Shown here: positions 11,520 to 22,865 of the stretch, piece by piece
Numbering within the stretch: the stretch's first letter is position 1
Layout: every line of letters starts with the position of its first letter
Origin: Anagrus nilaparvatae
Taxonomy: Eukaryota; Arthropoda; Insecta; Hymenoptera; Mymaridae
NCBI GenBank assembly: GCA_022575985.1
Contig: JAKSXM010000007.1
Span: forward strand, 12,712,501 to 12,776,500
Reading direction: 5' to 3'
DNA length: 64,000 nt
The notes under the pieces: generated by a model
What the model was told of the DNA's origin: nothing
Databases searched by the model: none
The model's input: the letters and a program-made list of their open reading frames with translations, nothing else
Position numbers and translations under genes: made by a program

Positions 11520-13055
11520 TAGTAAATTCACAATTTTTTTTGCGGAAATTCACAAAAAAGTTTAAAATTTCAAAAAATATGATAAATTGCATTTTATCGG
11601 TCTTTACGGACAATATTATTATTCATCAATTACAAATTAATGCAATTTAATGAATAATATTTTAAATTTCAATTTTTTTTGAAGTATTACTCATTTTTTC
11701 GCTAATTTAGCCCCATTTTTTTGGTTAAAAATTTATTCATGTACGAGATATCGATGAAAAATTTGGGAGATTCATTTTTATAACAGAGATTGATTTTTTT
11801 TTCATTGTTGGGAGTCTGTTTTTTCCGAGCATTAGGTTCGAAACCTAAAAATGATTTTTCCGAGATGAATTGTATCCAAACAGACGAACCCTGCAGAATC
11901 TATCAAGCCCCAGAATTATATTTTTCATAAAATTAAACTTAAATTTTTTCTTTTATCCTAAAATTTATTGAGACAAATTCATGTTTCCATAATAATTAAT
12001 GACATTAACGTCTTTGCCTAAAAAAATTTTTTCAAGTAACAACCATGATCCTGATTGCTAAGGCAGCTTTTAAATGCGACTAAAATTTACTGTCAATTCC
12101 AAACAATACAATTTTACAGCGTAGAATTTGAATAATTAATGTTAATTGAATTTAATTATTTATTGAATTCGCAAAGTACATTACTTATCACTAATTAAAA
12201 AAAATCTATCCCTACATCATTTGCAAGTAATTATTCGATACCCTAAGACATAATTAATCAGTCCAAAAAAATTGTTCAAAAATAAAAAATAAATTTTTCT
12301 GAAAATCACACCAAAAAAAACTTCAAACATGATAATTTTTTTTCATTAAAAAAGTACAACGAAAAGAATTTTAAATAAAAAATTTTAAATTGATAAATAA
12401 TTAATTAAACATACATTTCCCAAACCCGTGTATTTTTTAATACACAAAAACGTGACTTAATTAAAGATTCTTTAAAAAATAAAAAAATTTTCTATATAAT
12501 TTAAAAGTAGATGCTTATATATACGTTTTTTGGCTAAATTCCAAATACGGCACTGCAGATATTCATGGATGACAAAACAGAGATTATATATACATACACA
12601 CATCTACACGTATAAATATTCATGTGTGTGTATAATATGCCAACTATTTATGTAAATAAATGGATTGTGCGTGTTTTACATATATTTAAATATTTTTGTT
12701 TAAAAAATTAGGTTTTGGGTTAATTTATGATCAGTTTATCAGGTTATTGGCAGATTTTTTAAAATTATTTATTAGTAAGTTTAAAAATTATATAAATTTT
12801 TTTTAAGGTTGGTGTGCAAAAATTTATTATGTAATTAAGGAAAATGAGGTTTTAAGAGTGCAAATGAAAATTATAAAACTTAAAAATTATTATCTTATTT
12901 CAAGTATAATTAAACTTGTAAATAATTGAGTGTACTAAATTTTTTAGGAGAAAAATAAATCGGATTTTAAATAAAATCTAAAGATTAAAATCTTTTTATT
13001 TCTTTTTCTATAGATAAATTGCATAATATTTTTTAATCTCTAAAAAAAATTGTCT
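11520..13055. other. AT-rich non-coding stretch with microsatellites
   Basis: Short TA and CA/TG-rich runs lie at about 12510-12640. No gene is seen. Confidence 0.6.
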
Positions 13056-13723
13056 ACACTGAAAAAAAATATAATTATAATTATTTGATTTCGAAGTAAG
13101 CAGCAGTGATCTAAAAAAAATTGGATATCTTAGAAAAATTGAATGCGATTAGCTATCTATTTTCTGTCTCATCTGGATGACATCCTTTTTTTATGACTTT
13201 TTTTCAGAATCATAGATTGAAGCTCGGTTTTATATTAAAGCTCTTAAAAACAAGTTTTTTAGATAAGTTTTATTTTTTAGATTAAGCTTTTTTCATTACG
13301 AGGGGCTGACCTACACATTTCTATTCTACACAGATCTATTCGTTTACTCAACTGGCATGTTTATTTATAGGTCCAATTTTTGTTCAATTTCTATAAATTT
13401 TCTTCATTTTGCATGTTTTTAACGACAGCTAGTTTGGCAACACATTCAAAAGTGAAAATTCTCAGAGTGAAAATTCTGCTTAAGGGTCTTTTAAGATCCA
13501 TTATCACTTTCTGATTTCCTTCATCATTCTAAAGCTTTACCCCAAAAACTCAATATTAAACAAATATGATTCTTTCAGGGGCATCACTTTGTCTCATCAG
13601 TGAACTTTCAACAACTTTTGATACTTTTTTCAGAATATTTAAAATCACAAAAATTCACCTTGACTAAACATAAATCCATCTGCCCAAAATTTCTTTAAAG
13701 CAAGCGTATTTTTTCTACAGTGT
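13056..13723. mobile_element. Possible CACTG-type element
   Basis: ACACTGAAAAAAAAT at the left and ATTTTTTCTACAGTGT at the right form short inverted ends about 670 bp apart. The pairing covers only about a dozen bases, so this could be two unrelated ends of the same family. Confidence 0.3.
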
Positions 13724-15240
13724 GCACAATTTTATTAAGTTTTAAAGAATTAGGTCAAGTTATTTATTTTGTTAACTGAAGAGGGATAACAAAAAGAAAA
13801 ATGTAAAAAATATAAATTTAAGTACGTATGCAAAAGCTTTTATATTTATTCCATGTATAGAATATTATTTTTGAATTATTTTATCTATTTTTATCTGATT
13901 AAATGTTTTTTTTTTTATTATTAGTATGCATTGTGCAGGAAAAATTAAATGATCCAGTCAAGATTAAAAAGGAAAAAAAAATGGATATTTTATTTACATA
14001 TTGATGTTGATTTTTCTATAAGTAAATAAAACTGAAAAGAAAAAAAAAATGGAAAAATAAAAGATACTAAAATCTGCAAATTTATTTATTTTTTGTTAAA
14101 AAGTATAAAATACAAGAATTTACCTTACTGTCTTAATTATTTAGAGATAAAAAAAGTATAAAATAAAATAAAAACAAGGAAATAAGCTAAATAAGACACA
14201 AGAAACCTACAACTATGAAAATTAGTGTGTAAGCATTTTCGAAGGCTTCCGTTTTACCCTCGGGGGGGTTAAAATATCTATACTAGTTATACTATGTATT
14301 TTAGTAGTGCTTCATCAAACAGTTGTTTCAGACTTTAAAGTATTAACTCATACTACTTCGTATTATTATACAGATTTACTTATATATTTGCGTTAATTCA
14401 TTGTAAGTTTATGTAATTAAAAACCTATGCTGTATCTGAAATATGCTTTAATTGACTTTATTTGCATTTTTTATGGGTTTGGGCTGACAAATAATTAATT
14501 AATTAAAACTTTTTTTTTTTGAAATTTTTTTTTAGGACTTTTCCGGATATTTTAACACATAGAACAAATTTTTTCTTGTATTATACTTATTTCTTTTGGT
14601 GTTGGAATTTTTAAAATGAAAATAATGATTTTGTTTGTAACGACCTTGTTGAACCAATAATAAATCTTTTCAATTTATAACTATATTAACTCACTATTTT
14701 GATACGTGGATCTATATCCCTTTGAATTAACGTACCCAGTAATTTGCTATTCAAAATGATATTAAGGCAGTATAAAGTCTAGAAAAGCGATTTTTTTGTA
14801 TTTAAAAAAAATTAATTTCTCAGTTCAAGATTAATTGTAATTTTTAAATTAAAACTAGTAAACATTACAGTTAAAGTTAGGGATGGTCATTTCGAATATT
14901 TTTACTATCTTTAAAAGTAATTTCTACTCTACATTTATTTGCAGTGTAATAATTGATATTATTATAAATAATAAAAAATAATTTTTGGTATACTAATTTA
15001 AGTTATAAAAATATAATATAATAGAAGAGTTTATTTCATTTTAACATAAGAGTTGCCAACTATTTAATTTTTTAATATAACTAAATAAAATGTAACAGAA
15101 ATATAATAAAAATCTTTTATTTTAAAAATAGGTATAGAATTTAATTTTTTACTTAGTTAAAATTAAATGCGCCTGATGTATACTACTACAATTGTAGTAT
15201 TAATAGTACATTTTTTTTTTTAAATACGTGTATCGCACCT
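13724..15240. other. AT-rich non-coding stretch upstream of the UBL cluster
   Basis: No gene is recognised. A run of seven G lies at 14262-14268 in a short GC-richer pocket, with no evident function. Confidence 0.6.
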
Positions 15241-15491
15241 TTAGTAGTTCGGCTTCCGTATAGTTTTATTACTAGATTCTTGGAATGGAATGGAATCTTT
15301 TCATAACCTATCAGAAACGTGTGTTTTGCAAATAATTGTGACTAAATTAACCAATCTTGCAAAATAACTTTTGAAACAGGTAATATAACGTTAAATAATT
15401 GTACTAACAAAATTTATTCATTTTAATTAACTTATTTTAGGCATAATAATTTTATTTTTCATTTTGGTTATAACACCAATTATCATTTATC
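15241..15491 (+). promoter_or_regulatory. 5' region of UBL copy 1 with possible 5'UTR intron
   Basis: Three GGAAT units in tandem (15282-15296) lie about 200 bp before the ATG. A candidate donor AACAG|GTAATA (intron from 15380) and acceptor TTATTTTAG (ending 15440) would make a 61-nt intron in the leader. Copies 2 and 3 have similar GTAATT donors before their ATGs (18866 and 21205), and copy 2 has a matching acceptor TTATTTCAG ending 18932. Shared placement supports an ancestral leader intron, but there is no transcript evidence. Confidence 0.3.
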
Positions 15492-17005
15492 ATGGAAAGT
15501 ATCAACCTTTATGTTGCATTATATACTGGGGTCACGATTAAGTTAAATCTTAAAAGTTCTGAAACAATTGGATTTATAAAAAAACTTATTGAGCAACAAG
15601 AAAACATTCCTCAAGATTATCAGCGTTTAATTTTTATCAACAGTGAATTAATCGATGATAGCATAACATGTCAAGACTACAATATTGAGGATTGATCTAC
15701 TATTACATGTGAAACTAAAATTTTATTGATTACAACACCATCTCAAGAAGTCTTAACCATTCCCGTTGATAGGTTTGAAAAGGTTAATTCAGTGAAAATA
15801 AAGATACAAGATCAAAAAGGAATTCCAGCAATCAATCAGCGTTTGTTTTATCCATGCTGTTCATTCCGAGGAAAACAATTAGCAGATTCAAATCTTGTAT
15901 CGCAATGTGATATAGTACTAGAAAAATTGTTTACATACCTACTCAAGCTAGTGAAACCATTCAAAATTTGAAATTAAAAGTTGGAAACAAAGTTTCTTTT
16001 CCTGTAGGTAACTACAAATTATTTTTCATGGACAATGAATTGCAGAATGAAAGAACCGTAAAAGACTACAGGATCCAAAACGAAACTACTTTGCAGCTAT
16101 GTCCAAATAAAATAATTTACATAAAAAGATCTCATGGGAATAAAATTAAATTAAACGTTGAAAGAACTGATTACATCCATGACATAAAAAAGAAGATTGA
16201 AGATATGTATGGAGATTTTTATAGTTCTCAAAGTTTATATTTTCATGGTCAGAAATTGGAAAATTTCAAGACACTTTTGGATTATAACATTGGATTTGGT
16301 ATGAAATTAGAATTGCAAATAGGAGTTCAATTAATCATCACTAGTTCATTTAAATCAAAAATAATTTTAGAAGTTCAGTTAACAGATACAATTCAAGAAT
16401 TAAAAGAAGATATTAAAAGACTTTTTGGTTCTCGCCTAGAATACCAAAAACTTTTTTCAAACAATTTACTTTTGGAAAATAATAAAACATTAAATGATTA
16501 TAATATAATGGAGAGTTCAACTCTCAAATTAGAAATTGATACTGGAGAATCAATGCATTTTTTTGTAAATTTTAAAAATCAATGTTATTTACTTTTAGCC
16601 AATACTTCAGATACAGTTAAAAATTTAAAAAGTAATTTGGAGATAGAGCTAGGATGTTTACTGAAAGAATTTAATATTTACTATGGAAATATTTGTTTAG
16701 ATGAAAATACTTCAATATCAATATATAATATTAAAAATGAAAGTTTTCTTCATCTAATAAAAAAAAATAGTACAATGGTTATTTACATTAAAACCTTGAC
16801 AGGTCAAACTTATGTTTTAAATGTATTAGCATCAAATACAATAGAAGATGTAAAAGAAATGATTGAAGATGCAGGTTGGCGCAGCCCAGATCAGCAACGT
16901 TTAGTTTTCGGTGGTAAACAATTAGAGGATATGCGGACTCTTTCAGATTATAACATTAAAAATAAAAGTACATTGATTTGCATTTCTAGACTTAGAGGTT
17001 GTTAA
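15492..17005 (+). pseudogene. Multi-ubiquitin-like protein, copy 1, broken
   Basis: This is closely related to the intact copy at 18983 and has the same predicted domain order. It opens with ATG at 15492, but codon 68 is TGA (15693-15695) where copy 2 has TTA (Leu), at the end of the first ubiquitin-like domain. At 15914/15915 about 67 nt present in copy 2 are missing, which removes the end of domain 2 and start of domain 3 and shifts the frame. From there an open frame runs without further lesion to the normal stop at 17003. The last domain is the most ubiquitin-like in the cluster: it keeps ubiquitin-like Lys6, Lys27, Arg42, Lys48 and the PDQQRL segment, has Gln at 11, and ends RLRGC. The long intact 3' part suggests recent loss or a truncated product from a downstream start. 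I see no good ATG at the deletion, so I treat it as a pseudogene. Confidence 0.75.
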
Positions 17006-17389
17006 TATAAAATAGTTATTAAAATTAAGGTATCTTAATTTTTGATTAACTTAAATCTTAAAAAATTAATTGTTATGAGAATTAAGCAGTTAATGAAATA
17101 TAACCAATATAAATTTTTTTTTTTTTATAAGAAAAATTATTGATTTATCTAGTTTGATCAGAATTCAAAAAGAAAATTGTTTTAATTTTTCTAATTATTA
17201 AGAATTTTATTTTTTATAATTTGAACCGAAACTGGATTAGATTTTACTTCTAAACATTATATTAAAATTTTAGTTTTTGTTTTAGATACTGGTTTTTTTC
17301 TTAATTTTAAAAATCAATGAAGTTAATAATATAATGAAAAAAATTATTATTAAATTTTGTAAGTTTATTTAATTATCATATTGGTTTAA
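17006..17389. other. Intergenic AT-rich spacer
   Basis: Nothing is recognised between the stop of UBL copy 1 and the start of the recognisable UBL remnant. Confidence 0.5.
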
Positions 17390-18155
17390 ATTAACTACCT
17401 TTTGAAAATGATGATAAAAAACCATCATTATAAAGAAAAAATTTATAAATTAGAGCTGATAAGTCGAAGTATGTTTTTTATTTTTATTTATTTTAAGAAA
17501 AAAACACATTTTAAAACACATTTTAGTTATAGCAATACATATGCAATTAAAGATTTAAAAAGAAAATGTAAAAATAAACCAAAATTTTCTTTAAGTGAAT
17601 TTCATTTTTAATATGAATCTATTTGGTTAGATAAAATTATAGCTAGATCAACAATTAAAAATGAAAGTATACTTTAATATAATGTTGAATCTAACGATCA
17701 TATGAGAGCTGTAACTATTATACCTACAACATGTCGTTCAGGCTGGTATAGCTTTTATCAATCATCATGTTATTTGCAGAGCTATACCAGCCTGAACGAC
17801 ATGTTGTAGGTATAATAGTTACAGCTCTCATATGATCGTTAGATTCAACATTATATTATTTATATACATAAATGAGAGCGTTAGCTTCAAAAAAGTTTTT
17901 TTTTTTTTTAAAGTATACTTTTGTAAAATGAAGGTATACCCTTAATCTTTAAAAGAAAAAGCAAATTTTTTATATAATTGGTAGAAAATTTTCTTTAAAT
18001 GAACTGGAATTAGATTAAATAAAAGAATTCAAAAAATTATTAAAATTGTTGTAAGGAATCTGTCCAGATGAGAAATGTTTAATTTTTAAGAGTATTTTTA
18101 ATTAACAGATGGAATTATTCTTTTGAATTATAACATTTAAAATAGAAATGAAAAA
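17390..18155 (+). pseudogene. Remnant of a fourth multi-ubiquitin-like gene
   Basis: Translation of 17400-17675 in pieces matches domain 5-6 of copy 3: a LEND-like start, then AIKDLKRKCK against [10 protein letters not shown] of copy 3, PKFSLSEF against LKYSLSSY, and after a stop WLDKIIARSTIKNESIL against [19 protein letters not shown]. After an inserted hairpin element, 18055-18150 resembles domain 7 (GICPDE against GISPDQ of copy 2, then a degraded ITFKIEM). Several stops and shifts are present, so it cannot encode a protein. It is more decayed than copies 1 and 3. Its similarity is better to copy 3 than to copy 2, so it may derive from a duplicate of copy 3. Confidence 0.65.
17675..17858. 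mobile_element. Perfect 79-bp-arm hairpin insertion
   Basis: Positions 17675-17753 and 17780-17858 are exact reverse complements over all 79 bases, with a 26-nt loop. It sits in the domain 6-7 region of the UBL remnant. The 12-mer AAAGTATACTTT lies directly at its left edge (17664-17675) and again at 17910-17921 after a T-rich stretch, possibly a target duplication around 17676-17909. Absence of any arm mismatch in otherwise decayed DNA suggests a very recent insertion, or arm homogenisation. It encodes nothing. Confidence 0.85.
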
Positions 18156-18982
18156 AAAAAATACTTATTTTGAATTTATATAAATTAGATTTAATACAGG
18201 TATACTTAAATTTATAATTGTGTTTTTTATCTTTATATTACTATTTTTAAATATAAAAAATAAGAATACTAAATTATGTATTACATAACTTTGTAATAAT
18301 TTTTTTTTGTTTTATTATATTAAGATTATACATATTCATAATAAAAAACTTTTGAACAAATAAACAATTTAATTTTATTTTAAATAATGATTTTTCCTTC
18401 ATTTGTAAAAACTGTAGTCTAAAAAATTTTCAATCTAGATTCTTTTCTCTATAGTTACAATTTCAATATGCATATTAATTTTTAAAAATATAATGTTTTT
18501 AAATATATAAATGTTAAGTTATTATTTTAGGTATTATTTATTTTTTTAATTATTTTTAAATAATAATAATTTTTTATAAAATAGGTATATGCTTTATTTA
18601 AATTTAAAAAAAAAATGTAAAGAATAAAGACTGAAATATAAAATTGTTCAAAAATAAAAAAAAATATTTTGCTTGTTAATATACAATTTAAAAGAAGCGG
18701 GTATGGGAGTTATACCAACTATATAAAAATAAAACAATATAACCATTTGGTAAAAAACATGCGAGATTATAATATTAATAATTTAATTTCTGGTATGATT
18801 ATACAACAAAACATAACAAGTATTGTAAATAATTAGTTTCCATAATTAAATTTATAGCCTAACAAGTAATTAAATTATAACATTATATAAATAATTATTT
18901 ATTCATAATAAAATATAATTAACTTATTTCAGGTATTTTATCATATTATTTTCAGTTACAAAATCAATATTGTGAATTTATT
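18156..18982. other. Upstream region of the intact UBL gene
   Basis: AT-rich sequence. TTATTTCAG ending at 18932 and TATTTTCAG ending at 18955 are two possible acceptors of a leader intron whose donor would be ACAA|GTAATT at 18866. No TATA box can be singled out because TATA-like strings are everywhere. Confidence 0.35.
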
Positions 18983-20569
18983 ATGGAGAGGATAAACATT
19001 TATATTGCATTGTACACTGGAGCTACCATCAAGTTAAATCTTAAGAGTTCTGAAACAATTGGATTAATTAAACAACTTATTGAGCAACAAGAAAACATTC
19101 CTCAAGAATATCAGCGTTTAATCTTTATTGGCATAGAATTAAATGATAACAAAACATGTCAAAGCTACAATATTCAAGATTTATCAACTGTTACATGTGA
19201 AGCTAAAATTTTATTAGTCACAACACCATCTCAAGAAGTCTTAACCATTCCAGTTGATAGATTCGAAAAGGTTAATTCAGTGAAAATAAAGATACAAGAT
19301 CAAAAAGGAATTCCAGCAATCAATCAGCGTTTGTTTTATCCATGTTGTTCATTTCTTGGTAAGCAATTACCAGATGCAAATCTTGTATCAGAATGTGACA
19401 TAAAAGGGCATCTTATACATATGTTAGAAATAGAAAACCAACTGGATTTATTCATAGAAATCTTAAATAATACAAGAACATTAGTTTACATACCAACTCA
19501 AGCTAGCGAAACAATTCAAAATTTGAAATTAAAAATTGAAAATAAAATTTCTTTGCCTGTAAGTAACTATAAATTATTTTTCATGAATAATGAAATGCTG
19601 AATGAAAAAACTTTAAAAGACTATGGAATCAAAAATGAAACTACTTTGCAGTTATGTCAAGATAAAATAATTTACATAAAAAGATTACATGGTAATAAAA
19701 TCAAATTGAAGGTCGAATCAACGGACTATATTTCTACAATAAAAAGTAAAATTGAAGATAAATTGAAATTGAAATGGCACCCTTATAAAACTAAAAATTT
19801 ATATTTTGAAAGCCAAAAATTAGAAGGCTCAAAACGACTTTCAGATTATAAAATTGGGTTTGGCATGAAACTAGAATTACAAATGGGAATTAAAATTTTA
19901 ATTACTAGTTCATTTCAGGCAACAAAATATTTAGAATTTCAATTAACTGATACAGTTGAAGACATAAAAGAACATTTTAAAAGATTTTTGGGTTCTCCCC
20001 TAAAATATCAGAAACTTTCTTTTAATAATTTACTCTTGGAAAACAACAAAACATTAAGTGACTGTAACATAAAGGAGGGCTCAACTCTCAAATTAGAAAT
20101 TGATACTGGAGAATCAATGCATTTTTTTGTAAGTTTCAAAAATCAATATCATTTACTTTTAGCCAATAATTCAGGAACAGTTCAAGATTTAAAAAGAAAT
20201 TGGGAAATAGAATTAGATTGTTCACTGAAACCATATAATATTTACTATGGTATTATTTGTTTAGATAATGATACTCTAATATCAAAATACAATATTAAAA
20301 ATGAAAGTTTTCTTTATCTAATAAATCCAAACAATAAAATGAATATATTTTTTCGAGGTTTAAGTAATAGAATTTTTGTTTTACAAATATCAGCATCAAC
20401 TCCAATAGAAGATGTAAGAAAAATGATACAAGATAAAGAAGGCATATCTCCAGATCAATATTATATAACTTATGCAGGTCATCAATTGGAAGATGGCAAG
20501 ATTCTTTCAGAGTATGATATTAAACATGAAAGTACATTACATTGTGCCATTAGACTTAGAGGTTGTTAA
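18983..20569 (+). CDS. Multi-ubiquitin-like protein, copy 2, intact (seven UBL domains, C-terminal RLRGC)
   Basis: A single-exon frame of 528 codons. I read seven tandem beta-grasp ubiquitin-like domains at residues 1-76, 77-153, 154-228, 229-302, 303-376, 377-452 and 453-528. Landmarks repeat in each: a hydrophobic first strand, a TIxxLKxKI-like helix, a YQRL/YKLFF-like strand and a late DYxIKxxSTL segment. None of the internal junctions has Gly-Gly, so this is not a polyubiquitin precursor that deubiquitinases would cut into monomers. Domain 7 aligns to ubiquitin without gaps: it keeps Leu8, Gly35, Pro38, Gly47, Leu50, and Arg72-Leu73-Arg74-Gly75, but has Thr at 44, His at 48 and Cys at 76. 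Domain 2 carries PCCSF before GKQL. The Cys76 end would not be expected to be activated by a normal E1. The function is unknown: it could be a scaffold, a decoy or a thiol-dependent modifier. The start is fixed by the conserved MERIN opening shared with copies 1 and 3. AATAAA lies at 20823. Confidence 0.85.
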   Translation: MERINIYIALYTGATIKLNLKSSETIGLIKQLIEQQENIPQEYQRLIFIGIELNDNKTCQSYNIQDLSTVTCEAKILLVTTPSQEVLTIPVDRFEKVNSVKIKIQDQKGIPAINQRLFYPCCSFLGKQLPDANLVSECDIKGHLIHMLEIENQLDLFIEILNNTRTLVYIPTQASETIQNLKLKIENKISLPVSNYKLFFMNNEMLNEKTLKDYGIKNETTLQLCQDKIIYIKRLHGNKIKLKVESTDYISTIKSKIEDKLKLKWHPYKTKNLYFESQKLEGSKRLSDYKIGFGMKLELQMGIKILITSSFQATKYLEFQLTDTVEDIKEHFKRFLGSPLKYQKLSFNNLLLENNKTLSDCNIKEGSTLKLEIDTGESMHFFVSFKNQYHLLLANNSGTVQDLKRNWEIELDCSLKPYNIYYGIICLDNDTLISKYNIKNESFLYLINPNNKMNIFFRGLSNRIFVLQISASTPIEDVRKMIQDKEGISPDQYYITYAGHQLEDGKILSEYDIKHESTLHCAIRLRGC

Positions 20570-21319
20570 TATTAAATAATAAGTTTTTTAAAATTTATAT
20601 TTATAAAAAAAAGTCATTATATATTAACCTTTTTTAAATTAAAAATAATTCAATTTAGTTTTTGAATAATCTTTAATCTTAAATTAAAAATTAATTTTTT
20701 TACAAATTTAGAAAATAATGAAAAAAAATCATTAATTAATGTTATTTTTTATGTAGACTTAAAAAAAAAGTTACTATAATGTAATTAATAATTATTATAA
20801 CGTATCTTATGTATTTTATTTTAATAAATGAAGTAAATAAAATTTTATATTCTTCTTTTTCACTACTATTTTTCATTTAAAAGATCAAATTCTTATTATA
20901 TAAAAACTACAGACATAAAATAATTTTAAAAAAATGTTAATTTATATTTTATTGCACATGTTTTAGATAATTTTTTATTAAAGTATTCAATGTGCTTACC
21001 TATATAATTATTTATTATTTTTATAAATAAAAATAAAATAAATTTTTCAAATATCCGAAAATATTTATACTTTTCCCGGTTTATATTTAAATATGACATT
21101 GTCACGATTACCAACTTTTTCTTTTAAATTTATTTTTACGCCTTTTACGATTTTACTCTAGTCATCAGCTGATCTTATAAACATAAACAGTAATTAAATT
21201 TGAGGTAATTAATAAAGTATTATTTTAATGTAGTTTTTATTAATGCCTAAATAATTAGTATATTTAAAATATATAGCTGTAAAAAGAACCTTTGACACTA
21301 TCATCTGAAACAAATAATA
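20570..21319. other. Spacer between UBL copies 2 and 3
   Basis: AT-rich. A GAG|GTAATT donor-like site lies at 21205 at a place comparable to those before copies 1 and 2, with no clear acceptor before the ATG. The palindrome ATCAGCTGAT lies at about 21166. No other gene is seen. Confidence 0.5.
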
Positions 21320-22865
21320 ATGGAGAGAATAAACATTCATGTTACTTTGTACACTGGGATAACCATCAAATTAAATGTAAAATGTACCGACACTATTAGA
21401 TCCATAAAAAAACTCATTCAGAAACAAGAAGAAATTCCTCAAGAATACCAGCGTTTAATATTTATTAATACAGAATTAAATGATAGTAAAACATGTGGAT
21501 ATTATGACATTAAGAATTCATCTACAATTATATGTGAAACAAAAATTTTATTAGTCACAACACCACATGGATGTATGTTATCAATTAAAATTAAACGATC
21601 AGAAAAAGTTCAATCAATAAAAGTAAAGATTCAAAATAGTTCTGGATTTCAAGCAATAAGACAGCGCTTATTTTACCCATGCTGCTCTTTCCGGGGCAAG
21701 CAATTACCAGATTCAAGTAATATAAATGAATGTGATATTAAAGGTCATCAAATACATATGTTAGAAGTAAATAGTGCAATGGGTGTATTTGTTGAAATAT
21801 TAGATAGCACTAGAAAAATATTTTATGTACCTGCTGAATTCGATGACACAATCAAAGATTTGAAAACAAAAATTGAAGTTACGGCTCATTTACCTGTGAG
21901 TAATTATAAATTATTTTTTATGGACAATGAATTGCAAGATGAGAAATCATTAAAAGACTATGGAATTCAAAATGAAAATTCTCTGCAGTTGTGTCAAGAT
22001 AAGATTATTTATATAAAAAGATTGCGCAGTGATAAAATCAAATTACATGTTGAAAGAACTGACTCTATCGATGACATAAAAAGGAAGATTGAAACACTTT
22101 ATAGGCATTCATATGATACCCAAAATTTATATTTTCATGGATTATAACATTGGATTTGGTATGAAATTAGAATTGCAAATAGGAGTTCAAATATTCATTA
22201 CCAGTTCGTGTAGGCCAAAAATAACATTAGAGCTACAGTTAACTGATACGGTAAAAAAATTAAAAGAAGATATTGAAAGACTTTTTGTTTTTCCTTTGGA
22301 ATATCAACGCATTTGTTTTAATGATGTACACTTGGAAAATGAGGAGAAATCATTGGTTCAATATAAAATAAAAGAAAATTCTACTCTTAATTTGGAGATT
22401 GAAACTAAAAAATCAAAGTATTTTTTTATACATTTTCAGAAAAAAAATCATTTTATTTTAGTCAGTGATATAAAAACAATTAAAGATTTAAAAGTAAAAT
22501 GTGAAAGAAAACTAAAATATTCATTAAGTTCATATGATTTTTATTGTCAATCTACTCGTTTAGATGAAAATATTCCAATATCAAAATATAAGATTGAAAA
22601 TTACAGCACTCTTTATCTTTTCAAAAACAATGCTTTGTTCTTCTTCGTAAAGACACTCACAGGTGTAACATTTCCTATGAATGCATCTGCCTCAGATACA
22701 ATAGGAGAGGTAAAAAAAATGATCCAAGAAGCAGAAGGAACTCCTCCAGGTGATCAGCGTATTATTTTTGCAGGTACACAGTGGGAAGATGATAAAACTC
22801 TGTCAGATTGCAAGATTAAAAAAGGAGATATTGTTCACCTGGTCAAAAGGCTTAGAGGTTGTTAA
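21320..22865 (+). pseudogene. Multi-ubiquitin-like protein, copy 3, frameshifted
   Basis: This has the same seven-domain plan and MERIN start as copy 2. The frame from 21320 runs through domains 1-3 into domain 4 and ends at 22147. In domain 4, where copy 1 reads CATGG, 32 further bases, then ATTATAAC, copy 3 reads CATGGATTATAAC, so the 32 nt are gone between short TGG direct repeats and the frame shifts. The other frame then continues intact for domains 5-7 to TAA at 22863. The last domain resembles ubiquitin ([24 protein letters not shown]), keeps Ile44 and Lys63, has Thr at 48 and ends RLRGC. With one lesion and no other stop, this copy was lost recently. An assembly error is possible but the break looks like a microhomology deletion. 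A split protein or frameshifted expression cannot be excluded. Confidence 0.75.

Noticed and set aside
15272..15300. Heat-shock element before UBL copy 1
   Set aside because: TTC and the first GAA are one base out of the 5-bp register needed for a normal element; only the GGAAT triplet repeat is certain.
15693..15695. TGA in UBL copy 1 as selenocysteine or programmed readthrough
   Set aside because: The paralogue has Leu (TTA) at this codon, a single base change explains it, and a separate frameshifting deletion follows downstream.
17676..17909. Foldback insertion as a retroposed RNA
   Set aside because: The homopolymer would have to be poly(A) at the 3' end of the copied strand next to a duplication; here the T run lies on the wrong side for either orientation.
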